Source: Schizochytrium sp. CCTCC M209059
Taxonomy: Eukaryota; Sar; Bigyra; Thraustochytrida; Thraustochytriidae
Direction of reading: 5' to 3'
Length of the DNA stretch: 64,000 nucleotides
NCBI GenBank assembly: GCA_000818945.1
Contig: KN805380.1
Span: 64,191-128,190 of the forward strand
Part shown: positions 48,341 through 57,303 of the stretch, in pieces
Layout of the letters: every line of letters begins with the position of its first letter
Numbering within the stretch: position 1 is the stretch's first letter
Translations under genes and position numbers: made by a program
The notes under the pieces: model-generated
What the model saw: the letters and a program-made list of their open reading frames with translations, nothing else
What the model was told of the DNA's origin: nothing
Databases searched by the model: none

Positions 48341-51300
48341 TCAAGAGAAAAGGAGAGCGCGAGCCAAGGCAGCTGCATCGTCGACCCTTTCCACGTGCAA
48401 ACCAATGAGAACGAGTTTCGGAAGGCTTGCCGTCAGCACGGTGTCCTTTTTGCCAACCTTAATGGGTGCAAAATAGGCTTGCTCGCGATGAAACATGGTT
48501 CGATCGCTTTGGCTTAAATTGTGCTTGCACTTGGCGTAGACGAAGAGTTTTTCCGTGGTCGAGAGCTGGCGCGCCAGGACGAAGCGCTCAAACTCGGCCT
48601 GCGCCCGTTGGGGAGGTGGCAGATTCTTGAGTTCCTTGACGTCCACATTCTCAAGTCCCTGCGCGTACATTGGTAAGTTACCGGATTTGAATACTACCTT
48701 TCCACCCACAGCGTCGCGCGTGAGGTCGCGGAGATGCAGCGCATGTTGCCGGCTATCCATACCCAACACGCGCAGCGCCATTGGACCGTCCACAAAGAGC
48801 TGGCCCTGACCCGACCCGTCGTCCAAGATCGCTGCAACCTTGGTCATCACTTCGAATGCATCCATCGCATCAGGGACAATACACCCTTTGGGGCACTTCT
48901 CTCGACCGCCCATGGCCCAACCACAAAGTCTACAGCATCTCTCGGCGAGCGCAAACGAAAGCTGTGAGATGCCCGTCACGACATTGACAAAGGCAATTTT
49001 TTGAGGCGCGGACAACCCTTGAAGCAATGCATCTGCAAGATTGCACACCGGCAGCTCTTGCAGTCTTTGTGGAGCAGCAATGTCGCTCTCGTGCGGAGAC
49101 ATGACGCTCTCGACCCGTATGCATGAGTTTGTGGCAAGCCGGCAATACACCTTTTGCCCGCTCCGTGTGAGTTCCGGATTGTAGACAGTGACTTTGGAAC
49201 CAATGCGCAAGGCCCCCGGGGGTAAATATATGCGCGAGACGTCTGAAATATACAGGCCCAAGACCACCGGCACGTGTAAATCGCGCAATTCCAGGAAAAT
49301 GGCCGTGCACCGTTCAAGTAGCGACGGAAATACCACATCGCGAACTTGCAGAGGCGTCGTCTCGGGTTCTCGGGCCTCGCGAAGTGAAATGATACTCACG
49401 ATACCCTCCAGAGCCCACTGTGTGCGTGAGCTCGGACTTCTTTCAAAGACGCTCGAGATACTTTGCGGTTCATCGAGGGTGAAACCAGGCTCGGGGTGCT
49501 TTTTCCAGTATGCCTCGCGTTGGGCCCGCCGAATCGAGGCATCGAGCGTGAAGAAACGTGTAGATTGCACGGCCTCGAAGACGTGCGTGTCTGCTGCCGC
49601 GCGAGTCCCTCGTGCCGTACTCCTCGCCGCCTTTGCTCCATCAATGCGATACACTTGACCCACGCGGAGCAAACTCCAATATTGGGGGAATTGACGCGAC
49701 TTGCATACAACATCTACATACTGAAGGCGACCCGACCAGAATTTCAGGATCGATTCTGCGATTCTTGGTTCTCGGGAGCGCCGGCAGGGAAGAGTGCGGG
49801 AGACGAGCAGACCTGCGAAAGAAGGGACTGTCTCGAGATGGTGTCCCATTTCGGGTCCAGGTGCAAACGTTCTCGGTCGGAAAGGCCTCTCGTCGAAATT
49901 CACTTGATGAAACTCGGCCGCTTCAAGATACAAGCGAAAGACACCCTCTCGGTCTGGGTCTGCCTCAATATACTGATCGTCCCACAGCAAGATCGGGACC
50001 CCAGACTGAGGTTGGCGCGTAAGTCGAATGTCGCGCAGCGATCGCGCGTGCAGTGCCTCAATTGAAACGCTGCACGAGGCCAGCGCAAGCATGAGGGGCG
50101 TGTCGGCATTTGTACTGCTTTTGCTGCTCAACATTTTGTGAACGTACTCTTCGAGTGCCTGCGTCAAGTAAATCTCGATTGCATCGGTACGGTCGCGAAA
50201 GATCAGCTGACCCGTTTTTTCCGAGGTCTCGATGCAGCCCACTAATGCAACGGGCTGACCCATACTTTGTGCGGCGGTCTCAGCGCTCAGACTCACAAAA
50301 TGGTTTTCTTTGTGCATGTCCTTGATGCCGTTTTTTACGCTGGGAAGTTTGCGAACTCCCTGCCTTTGCAAAAATGTCAAGGCGCCTTGTTTGATTTTCT
50401 GTACAGATACAAATAAGGGGAGCGTTACGGGTGCGGCGCTTGGTCTACCGTTTGAGACACGTGCCTGGCCCTGCATCCCGAGCGGATTGCCGAGCATAAA
50501 CTCGTCCCAAATGTCGCGCACGGCGTAAGCACTGCTCTGATTTGAGGCGACGAATGCGAGAAAGTCACGCGCTTTGGTGAAGAAGGAGACCGCGTGCAGC
50601 ACGCGAGGGGTGAGATGGCGCGACAATTGCACGAGACTAGCGAGAACCCAAAAGGAAGTCAGTGCATCCAAATGCGACGGCAAAAGCGCCTGCTGAGACG
50701 GGCTCATTCGCACACAGGCCAGTCTTGAGACGTCATTGTCATTTGTGGTGCCGTGAGGAAGAGGAGCGAAGTTTAGTATGGACACCGTGCTTCGCATGGT
50801 CATGACGAAGCCTGCAAAGACACCGTGAAAGTACAAGCGGTGAACCTGGTCAAGTCGAAGGATGGCCCCCACACGCAGGCCGCGGCCTCCCGCGGATGGG
50901 GGTACATGGGAAAAAAAGACCTTGGTGATTCCATCGAGCTCGAGTACAAATGCTCCGATACGTCGCGAGATGCGCCCCATGTACGAGCACTCGGACGAGA
51001 GCTCACGACTACTTTGCTGGGATACCGCGGACGATCCGGTCTCGTTCCCAGCGATCGCCCATACGGCCTCATCGGGAATTCGCGGTACAACACGGATGGG
51101 TGTTGACGCGGTCAGGTTGTGATACTTCTTCGCTCGTGACCCATTCGCAATATGGTGAACGCGTTCTTCTGCCAAGCCAGCCATGCCGCCCAAGATGTCC
51201 AAGGTATCCCCTGGCCGGAGCACAGTGGCAAGGGTTTGCGCGCCCTTGCGCAGCACCAAAAAATGGTCTTTACGAGCCTCAGGATCAGATACATGTACAA

Positions 51301-52063
51301 GCGCATACGGCTGGTCGCTTCGGTTCGCTTGAATCACAGGACTCACGGCGCGCACCAAGAGCGGCAGAGAACCTTGCACTTCGGTAGTGACGGCGCGCGG
51401 GTTCAAGATAAAAAGGTCGTCGATTTCAAGGTACACGCCGTGGCGAAGGCAAGTTTGTGAAATAGAGCCTAAGGGATAGTCGGCCCATGCATAACCTGTT
51501 GGAGACGATTCCATGACAAGTGTTGCGGAGGCGGCCTCGCGCACCCCGGAGAGAAGGCCCGTCTCGGGCTTGGGTTGCCACAAGTCATGGATCGTGAACG
51601 AGGTCACGATCACTGCAAGGCCGTCGCGGCGCAGGCACGTGCTCAATGTGCTTCGTGCGCGCTCTGCGAGTACAACCGCCACGGCCTTTTCTTGGTCAGA
51701 ATCTTTGACAAGCAATTTCGCCAGATCTTCATCAGCGCAAGCGACCGTGGAGGCATCTTTCAGGGTGAGCGTTGCGCCTTCCCGCGGCGTTCCAATCGCC
51801 ACAAGGCCCAGAAGCACTTTGTTCTCCTGCTGCTTTCGCGCGCGGAGGGCGTCTGCGATCGTCCCAATCTCCACGTCGCGTTGCGCGCTCGTCCTCGCGT
51901 TCCCCCACGCCACGAGCGTCTCCGCGGCGTGCTCCAGCGCAGGCGCCTCGCGGCGGTCCTCGTCGCCCGCCGCGGCGCCCTCGCGCCTGCCTCGTTTGCG
52001 CCCGCGCGCGGCTCGCGAGCCGTCGCCGAGGATCTCGCGGCATCTCCTCCTCGCGGCCTCCAT
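48341..52063 (-). CDS. CTC1: Probable CST complex subunit CTC1 (multi-OB-fold telomere protein)
   Basis: A 1240-residue protein close to human CTC1 (1217). It reads as a series of OB-fold-like beta-rich segments, for example PVALVGCIETSEKTGQLIFRD near the middle and TQWALEGIVSIIS later. The C-terminal OB has a zinc ribbon: CCRLCGWAMGGREKCPKGC near residue 1045, followed by AAILDDGSGQGQLFVDG. A final segment (LTASLPKLVLIGLHVERVD) resembles the CTC1 end. CTC1 with STN1 and TEN1 binds telomeric single strands and recruits Pol alpha-primase. RPA1 also has a C-terminal zinc-ribbon OB but is about half the size. The N-terminal 60 residues are Arg/Ala-rich. The ATG at 52063 lies only 52 bp from the minisatellite. 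Confidence 0.6.
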   Translation of the reverse strand: MEAARRRCREILGDGSRAARGRKRGRREGAAAGDEDRREAPALEHAAETLVAWGNARTSAQRDVEIGTIADALRARKQQENKVLLGLVAIGTPREGATLTLKDASTVACADEDLAKLLVKDSDQEKAVAVVLAERARSTLSTCLRRDGLAVIVTSFTIHDLWQPKPETGLLSGVREAASATLVMESSPTGYAWADYPLGSISQTCLRHGVYLEIDDLFILNPRAVTTEVQGSLPLLVRAVSPVIQANRSDQPYALVHVSDPEARKDHFLVLRKGAQTLATVLRPGDTLDILGGMAGLAEERVHHIANGSRAKKYHNLTASTPIRVVPRIPDEAVWAIAGNETGSSAVSQQSSRELSSECSYMGRISRRIGAFVLELDGITKVFFSHVPPSAGGRGLRVGAILRLDQVHRLYFHGVFAGFVMTMRSTVSILNFAPLPHGTTNDNDVSRLACVRMSPSQQALLPSHLDALTSFWVLASLVQLSRHLTPRVLHAVSFFTKARDFLAFVASNQSSAYAVRDIWDEFMLGNPLGMQGQARVSNGRPSAAPVTLPLFVSVQKIKQGALTFLQRQGVRKLPSVKNGIKDMHKENHFVSLSAETAAQSMGQPVALVGCIETSEKTGQLIFRDRTDAIEIYLTQALEEYVHKMLSSKSSTNADTPLMLALASCSVSIEALHARSLRDIRLTRQPQSGVPILLWDDQYIEADPDREGVFRLYLEAAEFHQVNFDERPFRPRTFAPGPEMGHHLETVPSFAGLLVSRTLPCRRSREPRIAESILKFWSGRLQYVDVVCKSRQFPQYWSLLRVGQVYRIDGAKAARSTARGTRAAADTHVFEAVQSTRFFTLDASIRRAQREAYWKKHPEPGFTLDEPQSISSVFERSPSSRTQWALEGIVSIISLREAREPETTPLQVRDVVFPSLLERCTAIFLELRDLHVPVVLGLYISDVSRIYLPPGALRIGSKVTVYNPELTRSGQKVYCRLATNSCIRVESVMSPHESDIAAPQRLQELPVCNLADALLQGLSAPQKIAFVNVVTGISQLSFALAERCCRLCGWAMGGREKCPKGCIVPDAMDAFEVMTKVAAILDDGSGQGQLFVDGPMALRVLGMDSRQHALHLRDLTRDAVGGKVVFKSGNLPMYAQGLENVDVKELKNLPPPQRAQAEFERFVLARQLSTTEKLFVYAKCKHNLSQSDRTMFHREQAYFAPIKVGKKDTVLTASLPKLVLIGLHVERVDDAAALARALLFS

Positions 52064-52114
52064 GGCGCGCGCCCGGCCGGCTCGCGCGGAGAACGGAGAA
52101 CGCGGGGCGGCCTC

Positions 52115-52594
52115 GCAAAGCCGCGCCGCGCAAAGCCGCGCCGCGCAAAGCCGCGCCGCGCAAAGCCGCGCCGCGCAAAGCCGCGCCGCGCAAAGCCGCG
52201 CCGCGCAAAGCCGCGCCGCGCAAAGCCGCGCCGCGCAAAGCCGCGCCGCGCAAAGCCGCGCCGCGCAAAGCCGCGCCGCGCAAAGCCGCGCCGCGCAAAG
52301 CCGCGCCGCGCAAAGCCGCGCCGCGCAAAGCCGCGCCGCGCAAAGCCGCGCCGCGCAAAGCCGCGCCGCGCAAAGCCGCGCCGCGCAAAGCCGCGCCGCG
52401 CAAAGCCGCGCCGCGCAAAGCCGCGCCGCGCAAAGCCGCGCCGCGCAAAGCCGCGCCGCGCAAAGCCGCGCCGCGCAAAGCCGCGCCGCGCAAAGCCGCG
52501 CCGCGCAAAGCCGCGCCGCGCAAAGCCGCGCCGCGCAAAGCCGCGCCGCGCAAAGCCGCGCCGCGCAAAGCCGCGCCGCGCAAAGCCGCGCCGC
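52115..52594. repeat. Minisatellite: 32 perfect copies of a 15-bp unit
   Basis: The unit GCAAAGCCGCGCCGC repeats 32 times over 480 bp with no mismatch. As 15 is a multiple of three, all six frames stay open across it; the nucleoredoxin frame reads (KAAPR)n. The array fills the space between the CTC1 ATG and the remaining nucleoredoxin sequence, where promoters and the nucleoredoxin 5' end should be. It begins after CCTC and ends at GCAACGCCTGC, which partly resembles the unit. Confidence 0.97.
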
Positions 52595-52596
52595 GC

Positions 52597-53667
52597 AACG
52601 CCTGCTTCAAGAAGATGCCCTGGCTGGCCATCCCCTTCAGCGACAATGAGCGCAAGCAGACGCTCATGCGCAAACTCAAGCTCCAGTACATCCCGACGCT
52701 CGCCATGGTCGACGGCGAGACGGGTGAGATTTACAACACGAACGCCCGCGAGGCGGTGAGCAGCGACGAGGAGGGAGAAAACTACCCGTGGCTGCCCCCG
52801 AGCCTCGAGGATTGCCTTGGAGACCGCTTCATCGACGCCGAGGGCAATGAAAAGACGCTCGCGGATCTCAAAGACAAGTATGTGACCCTGTACTTTTCCG
52901 CGCACTGGTGCCCGCCGTGCCGTCTTTTCACGCCCAAGTTCATCGAGCTATACAAGAAGCTCAAGGCGGAGGGCAAGCCCTGGGAGGTCATCTTTGTGTC
53001 GTCGGACCGCGACGCAGAGTCCTTCCAGGGGTACTTTTCCGAAATGCCTTGGCTTGCGCTCCCCTTCGAAGACCGCGCGAGTAAGGAGATGCTCAGCACG
53101 CACTTTGGCATCGAGGGAATTCCCTCGGCGATTATGCTCGACAAGGATCTTTCCGTACTGAACAAGGGTCTTCGCGGCTACGTCGACGCCGACCCTGAAG
53201 GCAAGGACTTTCCCTGGAAGCCCAAGCCCGTGCTCACGCTCACGCAGGGCGCCGGTGACATCAACGAGCTGCCGAGCATGGTTGTTCTCATGGAGCAAGA
53301 GTCCGAGGGAACCCAGGCCCAATTTGAGACCATCTTTACCCAGGTCGCCGAGACCCACGCGACCATGGTGAAGGAGGAAAAGAAGGATCCCATGCAGTTC
53401 CTCGTGGCGCCTCCAGGCGATATGCTTGCTGATCGCGTGCGCAAGCTGTGTGGTCTCGACTCGAGCAAGGACGAGGTTCGTACACTCTGTAACGGAGACA
53501 TGTGCATGAAGCTGCATGCCTCGACCGCGGTCATTCTGCTGGACATTTCGGATAATGGTGGCTACTATGAGCTCGAAGGTGAGCTTACTCAGGAGAACAT
53601 TGCCCAGTTCCACAAGCGCTTTGTCTCTGGCGAGCTCAAGGACTCCCGCAAGCAGCTCGAGGCTTAA
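52597..53667 (+). CDS. Nucleoredoxin/tryparedoxin-like protein, 5' end interrupted by minisatellite
   Basis: A thiol-disulfide oxidoreductase of the nucleoredoxin family with tandem thioredoxin folds. What remains is the back half of domain 1 (from FKKMPWLAIPF, the counterpart of FSEMPWLALPF in domain 2), a complete domain 2 with active site WCPPC, and a third thioredoxin-like domain without CXXC. Similarity begins directly at the array edge, so the first WCxxC half-domain is missing. No in-frame ATG exists in or upstream of the array; the first is 52615, giving 350 residues. The frame through the array is open with (KAAPR)n. Either the gene is 5'-truncated, an upstream exon is missed, or the assembly is wrong here. 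Stop TAA 53665-53667. Confidence 0.8.
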   Translation, partial: NACFKKMPWLAIPFSDNERKQTLMRKLKLQYIPTLAMVDGETGEIYNTNAREAVSSDEEGENYPWLPPSLEDCLGDRFIDAEGNEKTLADLKDKYVTLYFSAHWCPPCRLFTPKFIELYKKLKAEGKPWEVIFVSSDRDAESFQGYFSEMPWLALPFEDRASKEMLSTHFGIEGIPSAIMLDKDLSVLNKGLRGYVDADPEGKDFPWKPKPVLTLTQGAGDINELPSMVVLMEQESEGTQAQFETIFTQVAETHATMVKEEKKDPMQFLVAPPGDMLADRVRKLCGLDSSKDEVRTLCNGDMCMKLHASTAVILLDISDNGGYYELEGELTQENIAQFHKRFVSGELKDSRKQLEA

Positions 53668-53979
53668 AGAGGTATACAAGAATTTCCAAAGAAGTGCTCT
53701 GCGACCCTGCGCGGTGAATTGCTAAAAATGAAGTTCAAGTTGATTTTTTTTTTTAATGCGTCCTGCTCCAAACAAGCCCGGCATTGCAAAAATAACTATC
53801 TCTTGCAATGGCCGAGAATACCCTTCTCTCCCTCTCTCTAGGCCTCCTTTATTTATTTTCCCCATTGTTTCAAGCAAGCTTTCCAAACAAGGGTTCCATC
53901 CAAACATGGAAGTAAGGCAAATACAAGTTATTATTTTTTTAAAATCCGCAACGGACATTAATTACTCTCAGGGGTGGAA
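53668..53979. other. Intergenic region between nucleoredoxin and NOXRED1-like genes
   Basis: 312 bp, AT-rich with T runs (53743-53754 and near 53934). It contains the 3' UTR of one gene and the promoter of the next. Confidence 0.55.
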
Positions 53980-55011
53980 ATGAAGCAGCGTGAAGGGCGT
54001 AGGAATTCTCTACGTCAGCAGAACTTTACAACCATGGATGTCCCCCGGCGGAGATCGCGCCCTGGCGAACAGCGAGAAGCCCTCGATTTATTCGGGAGCG
54101 TGGCGCATCGAGTGTCGGGAAACCTTTTGGACAATTTGAACGTTGCACGACTCAGTGCACCGGCCTCCGCAGCCTTGCAAGCTTCGTGCGTAGCACGAGA
54201 AGGCGCCCTCGAGGACCTGGGCGCAACTTGCAGACTCTTTGCACGCTGCGTCGCCAAGACAGTCGCAAGAACCAAAACGCAACGTAGATTTCGTGCATGT
54301 GTGATTGGAACAGGCCCTGCGGGGTCTCGCATTGCCTCAATGCTGCTCGAGTCGGGAGACGTTTTGCCAAGGGAGCTCGTGGTGCATTCACGACATTTCC
54401 CTCCTCAAGGTCTCCCTGAGGAAGTCCACCATGCAAAAACGCTGGAAGACGCCATTGTTGAGTGTGTTCCTCGCATCATCTTTTTGGTGTGCACACTTGG
54501 ACAATTTGAGACTCTTGCAAGTGACTTGCGTCCCCTACTCCGACCGACACACGTTGTTTGCCCGCTCGTGGCCGGTCTCAGCGCAGCCAAGGCCGGGAAA
54601 ATGCTTGGGATAGCTCACCCCGTTCGAATCATCTCATATCGACATTATACACCAGTTGCTCATCTTGCATGTGCATTATGTGATAATGCCGAGTCCAAAG
54701 CACAAGATAGTGCTGAAACCCATGGAGTGGAGCCGCGTATCGATGAGATTTCTGAATCAGTATCAAGTGCTCCCGCTCACGTGCGGCGCACAAGGCTGAC
54801 ACGCGATGAGTTTGCACTTGCGCTCGAGGCACTCCGGGAAGCATGCATCCTGCAGGCTACGTCTCTTGGACTCACGCTCGAAAAGGCGGAGCAAGCTTGT
54901 GAAGCTGTTATTTCTGGACCCGGTATGGCTCAGTCTGCACGCGCTCTCTTTCTTGTGCAAGATCCGCGTTCACGCGCCAAGCTTCTTCCAATGGCCAGCG
55001 CCTACTTTTGA
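53980..55011 (+). CDS. NOXRED1/P5C-reductase-like NADP-binding protein
   Basis: A 343-residue protein with a Rossmann motif in the middle, ACVIGTGPAGSRIASMLL, then LVVHSRH, a strand RIIFLVCTLGQF and HVVCPLVAGLSAAKAG, as in the NADP-binding domain of pyrroline-5-carboxylate reductases. A helical N-terminal extension of about 105 residues precedes the dinucleotide fold, as in animal NOXRED1, an uncharacterised relative. The C-terminal helices (EALREACILQATSLGLTLEKAEQACEAVISGPG) resemble the P5CR dimerisation domain. A true P5C reductase would begin directly with the Rossmann fold, so NOXRED1-like is preferred. ATG 53980 is the first Met; a second at 54034 is possible. Confidence 0.6.
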   Translation: MKQREGRRNSLRQQNFTTMDVPRRRSRPGEQREALDLFGSVAHRVSGNLLDNLNVARLSAPASAALQASCVAREGALEDLGATCRLFARCVAKTVARTKTQRRFRACVIGTGPAGSRIASMLLESGDVLPRELVVHSRHFPPQGLPEEVHHAKTLEDAIVECVPRIIFLVCTLGQFETLASDLRPLLRPTHVVCPLVAGLSAAKAGKMLGIAHPVRIISYRHYTPVAHLACALCDNAESKAQDSAETHGVEPRIDEISESVSSAPAHVRRTRLTRDEFALALEALREACILQATSLGLTLEKAEQACEAVISGPGMAQSARALFLVQDPRSRAKLLPMASAYF

Positions 55012-55287
55012 CAATCTTTCAGTTTGACCATGTACACCGCTCGCTTCTATGGACTGGCGGGGTGGCGGAATGGCGTGCTGTGCACCACCATAGTCGATGA
55101 TATATAGCCTACATATATATACTCTAAAATGTATTTTGCTTTGCCGTATTTGATCATTGGCAAAAAGCTTTCCGTTATCATGTGAAAAACTGGCAGGCAA
55201 GCAGGCAAGCAGGCAGCTGAATGAAAAAGAGAGAAGCTGTTAGCTCGAGGCGCTCATCTTGTACACAGATGGTGACAAGAAAGCCAC

Positions 55288-56370
55288 CTAGTGCCCTTCG
55301 GCGTCAATTCTGAACGCCTTGAAAACGACCTTTTGGATCTGCTCGTACGTGAGAAATTGAAAGGCTGCTGTAAGCACCGTCTGCCAGAGCTTAGCCTCCA
55401 TGCCCTTGAACCATCCGGCCACGCCGTTATCCTTGGCAATCTTGGCGAGACAATCCATCGTGTTGAGATACTTGCGGGGCTGGCCGTCCTTCCTGCCGCT
55501 GTCTGCGCGGAGACGGCTCTGCGCAATCTGGATCGGGTACGTCAGGACCGTTGCCACGGCCTTGGCGATTGCACCAATTACAAAGAACTGCGCAGCCGTA
55601 ATGGGCTCGCCGCGCTTCTCGAGAATGGTGCGCAGTCGGTCATAGACGCTGAATTGAATGCTTGGGTTGGACACCAGCATGAGCGAGGGGCCAACGCCGT
55701 TCCAGAGCGCGCCGATGCCCTCTTCCGAGGCAATGCGCATGAGGCAATCCAAGACGCCATTGTACGGTTTGGGCCCATTGGCATCCTCGCTCTTGCGAGA
55801 CTGTACCGAGAGACGCGTACCGGCCACCCAGAGAGGGGTGGTTGCAAAAACGTTGATAACGCCTGCGGAGCTAGCGATGGCCAGGTTTGTGATCGGGTCG
55901 ATCGTCACATTGGGGTTCTCCGCAATGAGTTTCTTGTAAATGCTTTTGAAGGCATTGTACGTGTAAAAGTACACAAAGTTTGACGCGCCCAGCGATACCA
56001 CCTGTGTTGGTCGTTAGAAATAGGCAGCATACCCCACACCAAGCCCGCAAACCACGAGTTTCCAGGGGTCGGCATGAGATTCCTGTCTGTCAGCCTCCTG
56101 CCTGCGTAAGACAGTGCCTCCGCTCTAGCTTACCGAACTCCACCACCCTTGATACAGGGCCTGCACGCCCTCCTCCTTGGCGATGACCTTGGCGACCGTG
56201 AACGGGTCCGCGGCCTTGAGGTTGTCGTCGATCTGCAGTTTCATGCGGATAATGTTAAGCGGGTAGAACACCGTAATGGCGCTCATACCTCCAGCCATGC
56301 CGGAGATGGCGTGCACGAGGTTCACATACGTGAAGACCTCCTTCGCGACGTCGTCCACCACGCTCGACAT
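55288..56370 (-). CDS. SLC25A17: Peroxisomal carrier PMP34-like (SLC25A17), spliced
   Basis: A mitochondrial-carrier-family protein of 316 residues from exons 56134-56370 and 55288-56001, joined across a 132-bp intron (GTAAG donor, CACAG acceptor). The joint reads YQGWWSSVVSLGASNFVYFYTYNAFK, the same length as the PMP34 segment there. Three carrier repeats carry the Px[DE]xxR-type motifs FYPLNIIRMKL, TTPLWVAGTRL and TYPIQIAQSRL. PMP34-specific features include ALWNGVGPSLMLVSNPSIQF and GMEAKLWQTVLTAAFQFL. PMP34 exchanges CoA, FAD, NAD+ and adenine nucleotides across the peroxisomal membrane. ATG 56370. It is convergent with the NOXRED1-like gene (276 bp). Confidence 0.9.
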
Positions 56371-57303
56371 CTTTCTCGCCCTACCTCGCTCGCTAGCTCG
56401 CTCGCCCGCTCGCTCGCTCGCTCGCTCGCTCGTGCCTGTCCGTCAGCGTAACCCCGTGAAATTAGAACAGCCCCAAGTCAGTCAACATCTCCAGTCCCGT
56501 CTCGTCTCGTCTCCTTTCCCTTCCTCGCCAAAGAAGGCGACGCCGCTTACCTCGCGGGCCGTGCTCGCCCTCGCCCTCGCGCTGCTGCTCGTGCGCGTGA
56601 GTCCTGCGCGGCGGCGTCGGCGGGGTCCTCTCCGAAAGCTCGTTAGGGGTCTGCCGCAAGCCGTCGTAGAAAGTCCCTTTTCCCAGCTCCCAGAGGCGGA
56701 GACCTCCCGGGGCGCCGGCGCCGGCACGAACCCGCGCGGGGGCAGGCGGCTGCGGCGCGGGGTCGCGGCCGTGGCTTCTTCTCCTTCTTCTTCCTCTTCT
56801 TCTTCTTCTCGCTCGCCCTCTTCTCGCGGCGCAGGTCGCGGCAGGTCGCCGGCGGAGGACTCGGCGCCGCGGCGCTCGAGAGACGGCGAGTCCCTGCGCA
56901 CCCCCCAAGTGGGCGCAGTACCTCTGGGTAGAGGCGGGAACCGATGCGGGACAGGGGGGCGTTAGAGGAGTCTAGCGAGAAAGAGCATCTTGGCCAAATT
57001 GGGTTGTTCGCAAAGCTCGAAGAGCGAGCGAGCGAGCGAGCACCACGGCGCAAGGCCCTTCGCGGGCGCAGAGGCCTTGCTTGTCTGGTGCGGAGATTCG
57101 ACCCACAGCGAACGCGACGCGACGTGGCAGTCTGGAAACAGGAGCGTCATTTCCCCCCTTCGCCTCCGCGGCACTCGGCAAGAGGACGCGAGGCTACGAC
57201 GGAGACCATCGACGAGCGAGCAGGTCTCTTCTCTTCACATTGCTCTGGGTCGCACGCGAGCTTGCTCTGCCGCGCGTGGAGAGCCCGTGCGCGGAGGACT
57301 AAC
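56371..57303. promoter_or_regulatory. Divergent region between the PMP34 and BTB-Tubby genes
   Basis: 933 bp with GCTC repeats right before the PMP34 ATG (56381-56432), a CTT/TTC run (56775-56812) and a GAGC run (57020-57040). The BTB-Tubby frame is open through part of it and has an ATG at 56944, giving a possible 120-residue Arg-rich extension. I treat this as 5' leader. Confidence 0.5.

Noticed and set aside
52115..52594. CRISPR-like array
   Set aside because: Direct 15-bp tandem units with no spacers, in a eukaryotic genome; it is a minisatellite.
51513..52905. Long frames on both strands reading (SRAAQ)n, (RRAKP)n, (ALRGA)n and (GFARR)n
   Set aside because: The 15-bp array keeps every frame open; outside the array these frames are antisense or out of frame with CTC1 and nucleoredoxin.
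53974..53979. GTG start for the NOXRED1-like gene
   Set aside because: A eukaryotic gene should use the ATG six bases downstream; the same logic moved several other starts to the first ATG.
56944..57303. 120-residue N-terminal extension of BTB-Tubby from ATG 56944
   Set aside because: Arg-rich, low complexity and without a recognised domain; kept only as an alternative start.
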